From assembly GCA_936432065.2 (NCBI GenBank), contig OW386288.2, forward strand, positions 10,528,706 through 10,592,705: a DNA stretch of 64,000 nucleotides, read 5' to 3'. Each line of letters opens with the position of its first letter. The stretch's first letter is position 1. A program made the position numbers and the translations under genes. Below the pieces are notes generated by a model. That model ran no database searches, had not been told where the DNA came from, and worked only from the letters and a program-made list of their open reading frames with translations. This document shows, one piece after another, positions 32,746 to 44,640 of this stretch. This DNA is from Rutpela maculata. Its lineage: Eukaryota; Arthropoda; Insecta; Coleoptera; Cerambycidae.

Positions 32746-33455
32746 CCATAACACTTTGCTTGATTTAGGAAAATATGTATATTCTGTTTGGGTCAAAGGA
32801 AAATTTGAAGATTATAATACTTCCCTTCGGTAAACGAGGGAAATAAAAACGTAGTATTTTTCAACAAAAGTGAATAAAGATCAAGGACTTGATCATGGCC
32901 ATGCTATTATAAAAGGTAATACTGAATTGAAAGTTTAGATGTTTTATAGAAAAAAAAATTAGAATTGTATTGCACTTTTAAATTTACAAGGATTTTATAT
33001 TTATACTTTAGTTTGACAACATCATTATTACTTTGTTTTATTTATATTTTAGTGGATATTGTTAGAAATACAATCAAATATATTGTATATTTTGTTAAAT
33101 TTATTTTACTTAAACATCCGGTGGAAAAATTAGAAATTTTTTGTTGTTCAAATAGGCTTAGGGCCGAGTAACTATCTCACAGATAAGATAACTGGAGCTT
33201 GGCCATCTGCAGGATAACTTACATGCGTACTTTCATTCAAAATTACCATCGGTTAATTGTCCGATAGATATGATTTTAGGTACTTCCCAAAGTAACTGTT
33301 ACCAACTTAAGGTATTGTAAAGTAAGTAAGTTTAATACTTCAAATAAATATAGAAAAGATCCTCCCTCCTACTGTGGTTTGTCGCCGGTTTATGACTGTT
33401 TCATGGCTCATGATTGTTTATCATATAACTAACAACCTGAAATTTTAAGTCTTTT
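32746..33455. other. no recognisable feature
   Basis: AT-rich DNA without recognised element ends, ending at the hairpin of the next family A copy. Confidence 0.4.
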
Positions 33456-34882
33456 ACTGCCACATCCAGTGGCAGTATAGTAACGGCAAAAAAATGTTTA
33501 AAAATTTTTATTCTTTAAATAGGCTTAGAATGTCATGAAACGTCGAGATTTTAAGTTTGAGGGAAAAAATTTCTGTCTGTCTGTCGGTCTGTCTGTAACT
33601 TTTTTTTGTGCGCACGTTTACTCTGGAACCGTTTGAGATATTGACTTGAAATTTGGTACACACTCCGATTAAAGAACTTATATCTAGATACATAACAGGC
33701 TATCTTTTCACTATATACCTTGTTTGCTCCTAACATAGTCACATTATATGTCCATTAAAATGGATAGATGAACATCACATCCCATAGGCAACAGTGGCGT
33801 TGTGTGTGTAGAAAATGTGTAGAATGGTAAATATTTTCATTAAAATGAATTATTGCAATTCCTGCATTACCGGCTCTTTATATAACGTGATTTAGGCATA
33901 CGATATTACAGTAAGATAAAACAGTAAGATAAATATGTATTGAAAGGATATTAAAATTTAATTGCTATTTACTTTATAACTGTAAACTGAACTTCATCAT
34001 GTTACGACTATGGAACGATCGATTTTCTTCTTTTCTAAACTGCTTTCTGCAAACGGCACAGCACTTCACTATTTATTTGCACAAAATATATTGTCACTAA
34101 ACTGTGTAAATATGAATAGAGAATATTATTTAGGTATTAAGCAAATCACAACTTAAAATAAAATTACTTTTTCACCAGTTTTTGGTCGGAGAACACGAAA
34201 AACATTTATTGACATTAATGGCCGAACTGTCAACTGAGATTATGATAATCGAACTGAAGCCGATCGTGTACGAGCGGCCGCGAATACGCCGATGGGCCAA
34301 TCAGCAACTTATGGGAAGAAGTGCCTTAGAATGGGAGTCTTTCGGGATCATAAAATTCATGCCATTATGTATCTAGATATAAGTTCTTTAATCGGAGGGT
34401 ACACATATGTACTTTAACGAGATCTAGAACTAGATTATATTTTCATCTTGTTCCGTCAAAGGGTTGGGGGATAAATTGGGGTAAATTTGGGGTAAATAGG
34501 TAAATCAAGCAGGTAAGAGTTCATAAAACTGATATTTAGTATATACAAGAGAAGCTAAGGTCTCAAAAAAAAATTTGACATTAACCACCCCCATTACCAC
34601 CCCCCACTCCATTATTAAAGAGGATGAAAAAAAATTGTGATTTAGTGTGTGTACAAGAACCAGAAACCACAAAATATTTTTTCACTTCATCCACCCCTAC
34701 TACCACCCCCATCCCACTACCGATGTGGGGTATCGTTTTATGGGTTTTTGGGGTAGAGGATTTCAAATATTATATTATTGAAGTTCCATAAACGATTATT
34801 TCCACATTTTCCAAATTTTTTTCGTTGTGAGTGACTTGGATAGAAAATCTGGATGTGGAAGTAGTGATTCCTTGGGCAGCAG
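33456..34882 (-). mobile_element. family A element, copy c, interrupted
   Basis: It begins with the hairpin ACTGCCACATCCAGTGGCAG, whose paired changes keep the stem, and runs to GGTACACA at 33662. After a 735-bp insertion it resumes with GGTACACATATGTAC and continues to CTGGATGTGG...GGGCAGCAG. Both family ends are present. Confidence 0.9.
33663..34397. mobile_element. DNA transposon with 33-bp perfect TIRs and 8-bp TSD
   Basis: A 33-base inverted repeat beginning CTCCGATTAAAGAACTT is identical at both ends. GGTACACA is duplicated at 33655-33662 and 34398-34405, and uninterrupted family A copies have the site once. The interior, partly GC-rich near 34200-34330, includes a 65-codon frame without a recognisable domain. 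An 8-bp duplication occurs in hAT, P and Merlin types. The CTCCG start is not typical of hAT, so I leave the superfamily open. Confidence 0.88.
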
Positions 34883-35140
34883 CTTTAAGTTTATTTTCAT
34901 TTTCAGTGTTTGTATCGCATTTTTAGCTTGTAATCATATACTGGCTCCAGGTGAGCATTTAGAAATCGACTCAATTAATTTTTCAATATTGATAATTAGT
35001 AAAACAGACTGCTACTACAGATTTCCAACCTACAAAAATAGTCTTATTTGGTTGGAGTTAACAACAGCTCTACGCTGACATCCCACCGGGTTAAATAAAG
35101 GCATTTATTATTAGTATTATTATTATCTTGTTAGTACAAC
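34883..35140. repeat. possible LINE 3' end with TTA microsatellite
   Basis: It ends in GGGTTAAATAAAGGCATT and an ATT/TTA-rich tract, like non-LTR 3' tails. The part before it shows no recognisable reverse transcriptase. Confidence 0.3.
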
Positions 35141-35510
35141 GTATTTAAAATATGCATATTACAATATAAGTAGTCTATGATATCATTTTATAAATATTTT
35201 TTTATTAAATATGATTATTTAATTTAAATTTAAAGTGGAAACAATACAAAACAAACCAAATTTTTAAAAATTGGGTTAGAAGACAAAATAGCAATTCTGT
35301 CAATTACAGCGCAACCGCGTGAGCATGACTATCTTTATCCATTTGATAAACCCTTTATCCGAAAGTCTAGGTGCCTATAGGTTATCCTAGGGATAAGGCA
35401 TATTTATTTGGTGGATATCACTGTTAGTGGTCAAAATACCGACTATTTGCTTATTTCCGGGATAAACCTTTTTCTGCAGATCAAATATCACTACCTACAG
35501 ATGAAAGTAC
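35141..35510. other. no recognisable feature
   Basis: AT-rich sequence between a putative tail and a family A remnant. No frame or repeat border is recognised. Confidence 0.4.
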
Positions 35511-35514
35511 CAGG

Positions 35515-36101
35515 TCTTAAAATGTCATAAACATAAATAAACATAAACACACCACAGATAGTAGACAACCCCCAAATCCAAAGCCAAGGCTGTCCGGAAG
35601 GGGGTTACACATTCGGAAAAACGCAGACATACATCCACACCCACCGGTGATGTCAATACCGGGGCTGGGGGTCGAACCCAGAGCGCGGTAGCGAGTCGAT
35701 CAGCGTATTCGCCACTCAATACGCCTTAACCGATTGAGCTACCGTGCCGGAACGAGATTTTAAGTTTGAGAAAAAAAGAATTCTGTCTGGCATGGTGGTC
35801 TGTCGCCTGTAACTTTCTGTGCGCACGATTACTCTGGAACCGTTTAAGATATTGACTTGAAATTTGGTAAACGTATGCATTTTAATGAAGTCTGGAACTA
35901 GATTATATTTTGATGTTATTCCGTTGAAGGGTTGGGGGGTAAATTGGGGTAAATGGGGGTAAATAGGTAAATTAAGCAAGTAAGTTCCATACACAATTAT
36001 TTCCACATAGTGGAGGGCAAATATAATATTAACATGTTTTTCATTGTGAGAGACTTGATTAGGAAATCTGTATGTGAAAGTAGTAATTCCTTGGGCAGTG
36101 G
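35515..36101 (-). mobile_element. family A element, copy d, short and split by a SINE
   Basis: TCTTAAAATGTCATAA at 35515 and CGAGATTTTAAGTTTGAG at 35754 are adjacent in other copies. Here a SINE separates them. The copy also lacks the C-rich middle block, and is more diverged from the others. Confidence 0.8.
35525..35750 (-). mobile_element. tRNA-derived SINE
   Basis: On the minus strand the 5' end CCGGCACGGTAGCTCAATCGG contains a box A (TAGCTCAATCGG, near 35730-35741), and GGGTTCGACCCCC holds box B near 35668-35678. The tRNA-like head is followed by an unrelated GGTGGGTGTGGATGTATG body and a GTTTATGTTTATTTATG tail. It would be copied by LINE-encoded enzymes. It interrupts the family A copy d. 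Confidence 0.82.
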
Positions 36102-36600
36102 TCGATTTAAACTCATTGTCTACTAAACTGACATATCTAATTGTGACAATATAAACGGAGATTTTGAATGTGAACGTCATGTTAATATAGCTTAAGGACA
36201 AAGACACAAACACAAGTGGACACATCTGTTCCTAAGGACAAACATTAAAATAAATTAGTTGGCAAAAACAATATAATTAGCCCTTTCGCCCTATATGACA
36301 CGCCCCTGTGGCAACTCTATACTCTATGAGCAGCAACTGTCGGCCATATGTCATCCTTGAGAAGTATTGCCATATAAACGTAAGTGTCGATAACAGAGCG
36401 ACGCCGAAGGAAAAACAGAAAAGTGTTTTCCTGAAATGTTAGAAATTACTTCTTTGGGTGATACATTGCTGAAACTGGCAATGTTTTTATTTGGCTTTCG
36501 AAAGTATTACAAAAAAACACTTTCCTTTGTTTGAGTTAAATTATATACCTACATTTTTAACATCTAAAATTATTACCCTGATGAAGTTCAATCGAAACAT
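36102..36600. other. no recognisable feature
   Basis: AT-rich sequence. A slightly GC-richer part near 36290-36420 shows no recognisable frame. Confidence 0.4.
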
Positions 36601-36602
36601 CA

Positions 36603-36896
36603 TTGGCGGATCCAGGAGCTCCTTAAGGGGGGGGGCACTTGCACAAATTGACAAGTATTGAAAAGTACCTGATAAAAAAACCCAAGTAGCAACATAAATA
36701 ATTTATTTTATAGTAGTTTATACAACCTTTATAAAATTACTTTGCTACTTGGGAACGGTGTAAAAAAACATATGCTGGGTGGCTTTGACGAAGCAGCGCC
36801 GCCAGACCGGACGTTTCAGATTTTCGCACAGCACAAGGAAGTCCCAAGGGGGGGGCAATTGCACCCATTGCCCCCCCCCCCTGAATCCGCGCCTGC
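36603..36896. mobile_element. TIR element with GGCGGATCCAGG ends and G-runs
   Basis: GGCGGATCCAGG...GGGGGGCACTTGCAC on the left matches, complemented, GCGCGGATTCAGG...GGGGCAATGGGTGCAA on the right. Single ends of the same type occur near 2620, 10276 and 16690. It contains the 73-bp MITE at 36681-36753. Confidence 0.6.
36681..36753. mobile_element. 73-bp MITE, CCCAAGTAGCAA ends
   Basis: A perfect 12-base inverted repeat CCCAAGTAGCAA/TTGCTACTTGGG encloses AT-rich sequence. The ends are related to the larger element at 27719-28807, so this may be an extreme internal deletion of that type. Confidence 0.75.
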
Positions 36897-37199
36897 GAAA
36901 CATTGTCGTCAATTTGAATTTTCCTATTCTACACCGACAACTTTTTCTCAAAAAAAAAAAAAACCGTACAGTTCTGGATTGAAAAATATATAAAAATATA
37001 CGTTGTTCATTACTCAAGTATTTTATCTAATCGGTTTGAAAATGGTATTGGTTTCATATTTTTAACTGATTTCATAAAATTTACAAAAGGAGCAGGTTCT
37101 CAATTCGACCCGTATGTATGTTATTTTTTAAATATTTGTTCAATCATTGCTTATAGATTCGCTTAAGCGATTCTTAAATTATAAGGTATGGCTCGACGG

Positions 37200-38542
37200 C
37201 AGAGCTGGGCGAGCACTGCTAAAAAATGCTCGCGAGCACTAAGCACTCAAAAATAGTGCTTTATTTTTCGAGCAGTAAGCACTGTTAATAGTAGAGTGCT
37301 CACGATTACTAAGCACTCTGAAAAAGTGCTTTAAATTCAGGAGCACTAAGCACAATAATTTAAATCTATCTATTGATTGACGCTAGAATTTCATAGAATT
37401 TATGTATTATTTATAAAAAAGGTCAACAGAAACAACCCAGAAAGAAATTGAGAGTTTTTTGTTATAGGAAAAAGTTGTTTCTAGTACCAATGAAAGTTCA
37501 GATATGTTTGAACGTCGTATCTCAAAGTTCTAATTTTTGCCAAAATTATGATTAAAATAATTAAATTGAACTAAAGTGCATAATAACATCACAACAAAAC
37601 ATCAACAGAAATATTATATATTTTTATTTGTCATTTTTTTATTCATTTTTTTAAAATTATTTTAATCAAATTGGCAAATATCAACTTTGAGATACGACAT
37701 ACGACGTTCAAATTTCATATCTGACCTCTTGTTGACATTAGAAACAACTTTTTCCTGTAACAATCTTCTCTCAAAATACTTATACTTTACTTTTGTTAAC
37801 CATCCTGTACGTTATTTCGAAATTCTGACTGTAGCTAAGGACTTTATTGTAATACTGAATATTATTATGATTTTCACCTTGCTGAAGAATTATTTTTTTA
37901 AGGAAATAGACAATTTATCACTATCACATCTCACATCATGCTTTTATGTAGAGGGTAGGAGGGTACATCATTTTGTACTTCTAACTAGATCAGAATATAG
38001 ATAATAATATGACAAATGATAAAGGTATCATTTTTACGTGAATTTGGTAAGTATGCTTATTATGCTTGTAATGTAAAGTGTAACATAATATGATGACTGC
38101 TGATGATGTATGAATGAATTTGATAATCCCAGCCGGTTTCGAGCAAAAATGAAACAGGAAACCATCATTGGCTTGGCAGTCATCCAATTTAGAAAAAAAT
38201 ATGACATTTTTGAAAAAAGTAATGAATGAAAACAATTTATTATAAAGCATTTTCTTATGAATTATTATTATTATTGCACGAGATGTGATTAATTATATAC
38301 TTTTTCTTCGTCATAAAATAAATTTTCTTTAGTCTAAAAATTTTTGTCTAAATTGGGTGTGAATTCACAAATTTCATGCAGAAATGATTCTTGGCTAGCG
38401 AAAATTTTAAAGTGCTCACGAGTCATAAATGCTTGGGAGCATTTTAAGAAGTGCTCTTAAGCACAGTGCTCAGTGCTTCCGAGCACAAAAATGCTTAGAG
38501 TGCTTAGATAAGCACTAAGCACAGTGCTTAGGAACGGCTCTG
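37200..38542. mobile_element. hAT-like element with clustered AGCAC/GTGCT motifs
   Basis: The ends are CAGAGCTGGGC and the complement of CAGAGCCGTTCC. The first 160 and last 160 bases are packed with GAGCACT, AGCACT and GTGCTTA words in both orientations. Dense subterminal motifs are typical transposase-binding arrays in hAT elements. No 8-bp duplication remains. A separate palindromic MITE lies inside. Confidence 0.65.
37450..37772. mobile_element. palindromic MITE nested in the AGCAC element
   Basis: GAGAGTTTTTTGTTATAGG and the complement of GAGAGAAGATTGTTACAGG begin inverted arms that share GAAAAAGTTGTTTCTA, GAACGTCGTAT and CTCAAAGTT. The centre is AT-rich near 37600. Confidence 0.75.
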
Positions 38543-39139
38543 TTTGAAATATTCTTTTATTTAAACAAATATTTTCCTCCAATTAAATTTATTTAAAAAC
38601 TTTTTGCTGCATTTCTGGTACTATTTACAACATGTTCCAACAAAAAAAATGCTACAAGTGGAGCACTCAAAATAAGACCAAAGGAGACTAGATTGATGTA
38701 AATATTTTTCTCTTCGCCGATTTATTTAAGTTTTTATATAATTGTGGTTATTCTATAGAATATTACTGGCAGATTTTTTTTAAATAAGTTATTTTCTTAG
38801 ATAATTATATCTCCCGACATCGGGAGATGATTCCAGCTTGGTAGGTAAAACGTTCGTCAGCACTATTCAGTATTTTTGTTCTTGTCTAATCTTATCAAAG
38901 CATAATCGTCTTCGACCTTATCTTTAAATTAAAATGCTTAATAATATTTTTATTTACTCTTTTTTTTTAAACAATAGGTTTTTTTCGATCGAACTTCTTA
39001 AGTTGCTGTGTCTACAAAAAACGTGACGAGCGGACAGACAAAAGCCATTCCGATTTCGAGGCTACACATTAATAAGATATAATATGGTGGATATACGATA
39101 TAATAGGTAATAAGATTCAATTCCTTGTTTCTTTCTATC
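38543..39139. other. no recognisable feature
   Basis: AT-rich sequence. The only structure seen is a CTCCCGACATCGGGAG palindrome at about 38812. Confidence 0.4.
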
Positions 39140-39311
39140 AGGCCTGTAGCTAGGGGGGGGGGGGGGGCAGGACGGGCGACGCCCGTCCTGGAATAAGTTT
39201 TGCCCGACCTAAATTTTTTTTTAGGATTTCTACCCCCCGCTCATCAAAACATTTTTTCGGACTAAAAAAGTTTTTACGCCCGCCCTTAAAGCACTTTCTA
39301 CCTACAGGCCT
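39140..39311. mobile_element. small TIR element, AGGCCTGTAG ends
   Basis: AGGCCTGTAGCTAG followed by a G-run is matched by CTACAGGCCT on the right. The interior contains the short palindrome GACGGGCGACGCCCGTC. Its size suggests a MITE. Confidence 0.55.
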
Positions 39312-39586
39312 ATGAGTGAACATTTTTTCCATACACTTTAGTGATATTTTTTATTTTTTGAAGGCGATCCACAAATTTTGTTTATGGATAAAACTGCTGG
39401 AAGATAATCTACACTTGAATTAACAATATATAGGCCTAACCTAATTAGGGTAGACAAGATGCATCACCTAACTTTTATCATTATCGTAAAAGGAATTATG
39501 TAAATTACCAATCGATCTAAAATTAAACGGCTTCCCTCCGTTGATATTACCATATTTAATGCTATAATTAATTTGATTTATCTTAC

Positions 39587-39651
39587 CTGCATGTAAATGC
39601 TGGAAGTAGATGCCCTCCGGGATCTTCTAAACTGGATGAAGTTTGCCATTC
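39587..39651 (-). CDS. candidate internal exon (65 bp)
   Basis: On the minus strand, a T-run ending TTTCAG precedes GAATGGCAAACTTC, and ATGCAG is followed by GTAAGATAAAT. These are good 3' and 5' splice borders. Two frames are open; EWQTSSSLEDPGG followed by HLLPAFTC is one, MANFIQFRRSRRAST the other. The segment is less AT-rich than its surroundings and belongs to no repeat seen here. I do not recognise the protein. If real, the window lies in the introns of a large minus-strand gene. Confidence 0.35.
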
Positions 39652-40615
39652 CTGAAAAAAAAACATTTTCAATGAAGTTAGAAAAAAAAAATAAAGAAAG
39701 ACAGAAAGAATGTTATTAAAACTATAACTGCATTAATAATGTTTGAGATAAACATAACAAAAACCATTTGTGATACTAATTTCAAGTTAATTTATTGTAA
39801 TTAATTGTAATAATCTGAGTTTATAGATCGATTTTACCATGTTCTTGTATAGGCAACCAAAAATACAAGTTGGTGCTTTGAAGCTCACAGTGCTATACCT
39901 ACTCGCAATCTCTATGCTCACAATCAATAATAATTTCTCTTTGTACTAGTAGACTGGTACTAATAAAATGATTTACTTTAACATAACACACCTATAGTAG
40001 TAGGGCATTGGGTAGATATATTACATTAAAGTACATTAAAATTTAAAATAACGTCCAGAATAAATAACAGAAAAAGTTGTCATCCGGAGAATTATGTTCG
40101 GTAGAAACAAACCTAATTTTTTCAACGTCATGTGGCTTTGTCAATTTTAACTGTTTTTGTGTCGCGGCGTGTTTAATTTTTTTAATTAAAATCATTTTGA
40201 ATGATCCTTTACCCCAAGGACCATTCCCAATCTATAACCTGAGTATTTGTTTAATGTGTTCTAAAATATGTGACTGAAGTTCCAAACGTTGAAAAATAAA
40301 CGAAAATTGAAAAATAAGTCGTAAAAATGAATCGACATTGCTATTAAATGGACATTTAATGAATTGTGAATTCACAGCTAATAATGATAACAAAATTTAT
40401 CTTTGTAAGTTACCGTATATATTTACCTTTTTTGGTATATGATAAATCTGTCTGTCTCTCTATACACCTTTTATTCTGTTTAATCTTTGTAACCGTAATC
40501 CAAGCACATATTTTATTTGCCCACCCCTAATTTGTCAATTTGTCAATTGCTCTAACATATCTTTTATATTTACAATAAATTTTGTTATTGTTAATTAGTT
40601 ATTTTACTTCCACAT
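39652..40615. other. no recognisable feature
   Basis: AT-rich sequence upstream of the candidate exon on the minus strand. A 66-codon plus frame at 40077-40277 shows no domain. Confidence 0.4.
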
Positions 40616-41203
40616 CCAGTGGAAGTATAGTAACGACAAAAAAAATTCAAAAATTTTTAATTGTTCATATAGGCTTAGAATGTCATGAAACGTCGAGATT
40701 TAAAGTTTGAGCGAAAAAAAAAATTTCTGTCTGTCTGTAACTTTTTTTGTGCGCACATTTACTCAGGAACCGTTTGAGATATTGACTTGAAATTTGGTAC
40801 ACATATGTACTTTAACGAGATCTAGAACCAGATTATATTTTCATCTGGTTCCGTCGAAGGGTTGGGGGTAAATTGGGGTAAATTTGGGGTAAATAGGTAA
40901 ATCAAGCAGGTAAGAGTCCATAAAATTGGTATTTAGTATATATAAGAGAAGCTAAGGTCTCAAAAAAAATTTTGACATTAGCCCCCCCCCTTTACTACCC
41001 CCACCCCGTTATTAAAGGGGGTGAAAAAAATAAAATTGTAATTTAGCGTGTATACAAGAACCTATGGCCTCAATTTTTTTTTTACTTAATCCACCCCCAC
41101 CCCCAACCCTCTACCACCACCCCAACCCCCACTATCGATGTGACATATCGTTTTATAGGTTTTTGGGGTAGGCGATTTCAAATATCATGTTATAAAGTTA
41201 CTT
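40616..41203 (-). mobile_element. family A element, copy e (CCGCTGCCC end replaced)
   Basis: An intact hairpin ACTTCCACATCCAGTGGAAG starts the copy. All inner blocks follow up to GGCGATTTCAAATATCATG. The opposite family end is missing and a minisatellite begins instead. Confidence 0.88.
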
Positions 41204-41633
41204 CGAGTAATATGGATGCGCAGTAGGTTTCCCCGAGTATTATGGATGCGCAGTAGCTTTCCTCGAGTACCATCGATGCGCAGTACCTCTAGTAGTATGG
41301 GTGCGCAGTAGGTTTCTTCGAGTATTTAGGATGCGCAGAGGCTTTTCTAGAGTACTATAGATGCACAGTAGGTTACCACAAGTAGTATGGATGCGCAGTA
41401 GGTTTCTCCGAGTATTATGGATGCGCAGTGGCTTTCCTTGAATACCATTGATGCGCAGTAGGTTACCTCAAGTGGTATGGATGCGCAGTGGGTTTTCTCG
41501 AGTAAAATAGATGCGTAGTGGGTTTCTTCAAGAAGTATGAATGCGTAGTGGCTTTCCTCTAGTCAATTGGATAAACAGTGGGTTACCTCGGGTAGTATGG
41601 ATGCGTAGTAGGTTTTATTGAGGAAAATGCTTG
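41204..41633. repeat. 30-bp minisatellite, about 14 units
   Basis: The core GGATGCGCAGTAGG recurs mostly every 30 bases (for example ending at 41220, 41250 and 41280) with one shorter unit. The unit reads TCGAGTAGTATGGATGCGCA then GTAGGTTTCC. Variation between units is scattered. It has stop codons in every frame I followed. Confidence 0.9.
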
Positions 41634-41714
41634 AAGTAGAGGCTCTACTTCTATCGTGTAGTCCACGGTACAGAATGATTTTTTATATCTTTGTCATGCT
41701 ATTTTCTGCATATT

Positions 41715-42386
41715 ACTTCTACATCCAGTTGAAGTATACTAACGCAAGAAAAATTTTTGAAAACTTTCATTGTACGAATAGGCTTAGAATGTCATGAAAC
41801 CTCAATATTTTAAGTTTGAATAAAATAAATTTGTCTATCGTGTCGGTCTGTCTGTTAGTCTTGTATCTTATTGGTGCTCACGATTACTCTGGAACCGTTT
41901 AAGATATTGACTTAAAAATATGGCACACGTATGTATTTTAACGAGATCTGGAACTAGATTATATATCGATCTTATTATGTTGCAGAGTTGAAGGTAAATG
42001 GGGGTAAATAGGCAAATAGGTAAATCAAGCAATTAGGAGTGCATGAAATTGGTATTTAGTAAATATAAGAGAAGCTAAGGTTTCAAAAACATTTTTGGCA
42101 ATAGCGACTTCTATTACAACCCCCACCCCATTATTGAAGGGGGTGAAAAAAATATTGTGATTTAGTGTGTATACAGGAACCAGTCATCAAGAATCACCAC
42201 CCCTACTACTGATGGGGCATATCATTTTATGGGTTTTTGGGGTACACGATTTCAAATATTATACTATTAAAGTTCCATAAACAATTATTTCCACTTAGTG
42301 GAGTACAAATATAGTATTTTCGTTGTAAGAGACTTAGATAGGAAGTCTTGATGTGGAAGTAGTGATTCCTTAGGCAGCGGTTTTTT
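41715..42386 (-). mobile_element. family A element, copy f, complete
   Basis: It runs from ACTTCTACATCCAGTTGAAG to TCTGGATG(T)GG...TAGGCAGCGG plus Ts. The hairpin pairs are partly kept (CTTC...GAAG). The C-rich block is shorter than in other copies. Confidence 0.85.
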
Positions 42387-43600
42387 ATTTCAAAAGTCCC
42401 TTAGTTTATTTACGAATTTTACCTTATTATACCCCGGACTGGGATTTGTTCTCTTTCTCTGAAGTAAGGTTTTTGATTTAAATTAATAGATTCACTTTTG
42501 CTTATTTTTCCCTTTAAAATATAGTTTTTTATAAAATAACCTGGCTATACTTTCTGTCTCTTTTTGAGGACTGTAATAAAGATAATTCCATCGCAGAAAA
42601 TAACAACGCTATATATCATATTCATAAACTGCAAACAATGGGGATGTTGTTTGCGTTAATTCAATATACCATAAGTAATAAGATTCAATTAACTAGGTGA
42701 CGCTGAAATTTTATTTCATAATTTTTAGCTACCTGTTTTGAAGGCGGTTCATTTTTTATTTATTTATTTTTTTTTTCATTAAGAAAGAAAATCTTGAAAA
42801 AACTGTATAAGTTACCAGGGCAATCTTTTTTTATAATTTACAATTAAACTGAATCTGCAATATTAACCACGCGTTAATTAAAAGCGAAATGTATTTATTT
42901 CAACACAATTTTCATTATCGATATAATTACAGCGTTATTTGGGCCTGGTCGTAAAGGAACAATCCCTTCCGTTAAATTACATTGGATTCATAATAAGAGG
43001 ATACAGAACGTAAGAAGTATGAAATAGAGAGGACGAATGAAATATCGCGTTATCAGATATGATATCCCGAGGGAAAGCCAAATTACCACCATTCAACTGT
43101 TACAGAAAACACTAAACACCAAAACGACACAATGCTGTCCACAAGTGAATTCCAGTGGTGTCGGAAGAAAAAGGGTAGATAAATATGAAAGAGAAGTGAT
43201 AATAAATTGACAGTAATCAACTGTTCAGTAAACAATTCTATTGTATTTAGCAGACATTGTAAGTGAGCAGTATATAACAATATTTTGTAAAGTATACAAA
43301 TAGAATTGTTCAGTTAAATAATTTTTAACTGTTGAAAAGTGAAAATGACCTGGAATTCATGTACAGTATTTTATTAAATTTTGTACAATATGAGCAAAAT
43401 ATGCAGTAAAAAATATCAGATACACGGTTTTTATTTCAATGCGTCCAGTAAAAATATTAAAATAGATGCAGTAAGACTGAAAACAGTAAATGCACTTCCA
43501 GAAGACAAGGCGTACTAATTAAACAAAAACAAAGCAGGAGTCGCCCAGCAAGAGCCAAAAAAGCTTTGTTAATCCAATAATTTGACAAACGCTAAGTTTG
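42387..43600. other. no recognisable feature
   Basis: AT-rich sequence with short chance frames only. No element ends are recognised. Confidence 0.4.
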
Positions 43601-43629
43601 TATTGCCAACTTTAAATATTGATTTAGTT

Positions 43630-44073
43630 AAAAAGCCATCAAACTAAATGGCCCTTTAACTTTCCATTTGTATTGCCAACTATGGTTGAGAAGTGTTTAA
43701 CTAAAACTCTGTTTTAGCAATGTTGGTAATAGAATTACTAAAAGAGAAAATGGCTCCATTTGTATTTAACTTCAAAGTCGTTACCACGCAAGAACCGTAA
43801 ACAGAGGAAGAATAGCCAGTTCCCTATACTTGAACGTTCACCACTTGCCGGCAAAGCTGTGACGTCACGGCGAGACCTAAATCTGTTATTTACGTTTCTG
43901 ACGGCATTGCTTAAAAAGTAGTTAAACTAAATGATCCTTTAACTTTCCATATGTATTGTCAACTATGGTTTGAGAAGTATTTTACTAAAATTCTGTTTTA
44001 GCAAGGTTGGTAATAGAATTGCTAAAAGAGAAAATGGCACCATTTGTATTCAACTTAAAAGCCGTTACCACGA
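43630..44073. repeat. direct repeat of about 160 bp (two units)
   Basis: Units at 43630-43791 and 43917-44073 share CCTTTAACTTTCCAT, TGTATTG(C/T)CAACTATGG, CTGTTTTAGCAA and GAGAAAATGGC(A/T)CC in order. The spacer holds GACGTCACGGCGAGACC. The origin is not recognised. Confidence 0.75.
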
Positions 44074-44467
44074 GTCATTCCCATAAACTTTGTTGGCGAT
44101 AGTTGAGTTGTTTTATCAGGAAGAAAATATAGAAACTAAAAAGCATAACTTTAAAAGAACTGTTGAATCGAAGACAAAGAGGCATTTCTTTCTGAAATAT
44201 ATTTTATTCTATATTGAATCTCTGTAAAATTTCAACTGTAGATTTTGTGAATCTAAACCTTTCAAAGAGTTCTTGTTCGACAAATAGATTGTCAAAATGA
44301 TGTTTTCCTTGATTGATAACCTTGTTGCCTTATGCCACCAAAAATTATAACGTGCAACATACGCAAATAAATAAAATAATTCATTGTCAGATGATTTACT
44401 GAAAAAATCACTTGAATTTAAATGCATAATGCAATATGTTTTCTTTGACTAATTTTAAGCTAGTTTT
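44074..44467. other. no recognisable feature
   Basis: AT-rich sequence. A 72-codon minus-strand frame (44209-44427) has no recognisable domain. Confidence 0.4.
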
Positions 44468-44640
44468 ACTTCCTCATCCAGTTGAAGTATAGTAACGCAA
44501 AAAAAATGTTTGAAAATTTTTATTGTTCAAATAGGTTTAGGGTGTCATGAAACGTGGAGATTTTAAGTTTGAGCAAAAAAAATTCTGTCTGTCGGTCTGT
44601 CTGTAACTTTTTTATGCGCACGTTTACTCTGGAACCGTTT
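44468..44640 (-). mobile_element. family A fragment, copy g
   Basis: Only the hairpin-side 170 bases are present, from ACTTCCTCATCCAGTTGAAG to ACTCTGGAACCGTTT, where unrelated sequence begins. Confidence 0.85.

Noticed and set aside
41204..41633. CRISPR-like array
   Set aside because: Units follow each other without unique spacers and vary throughout, so it is a minisatellite in a eukaryotic genome.
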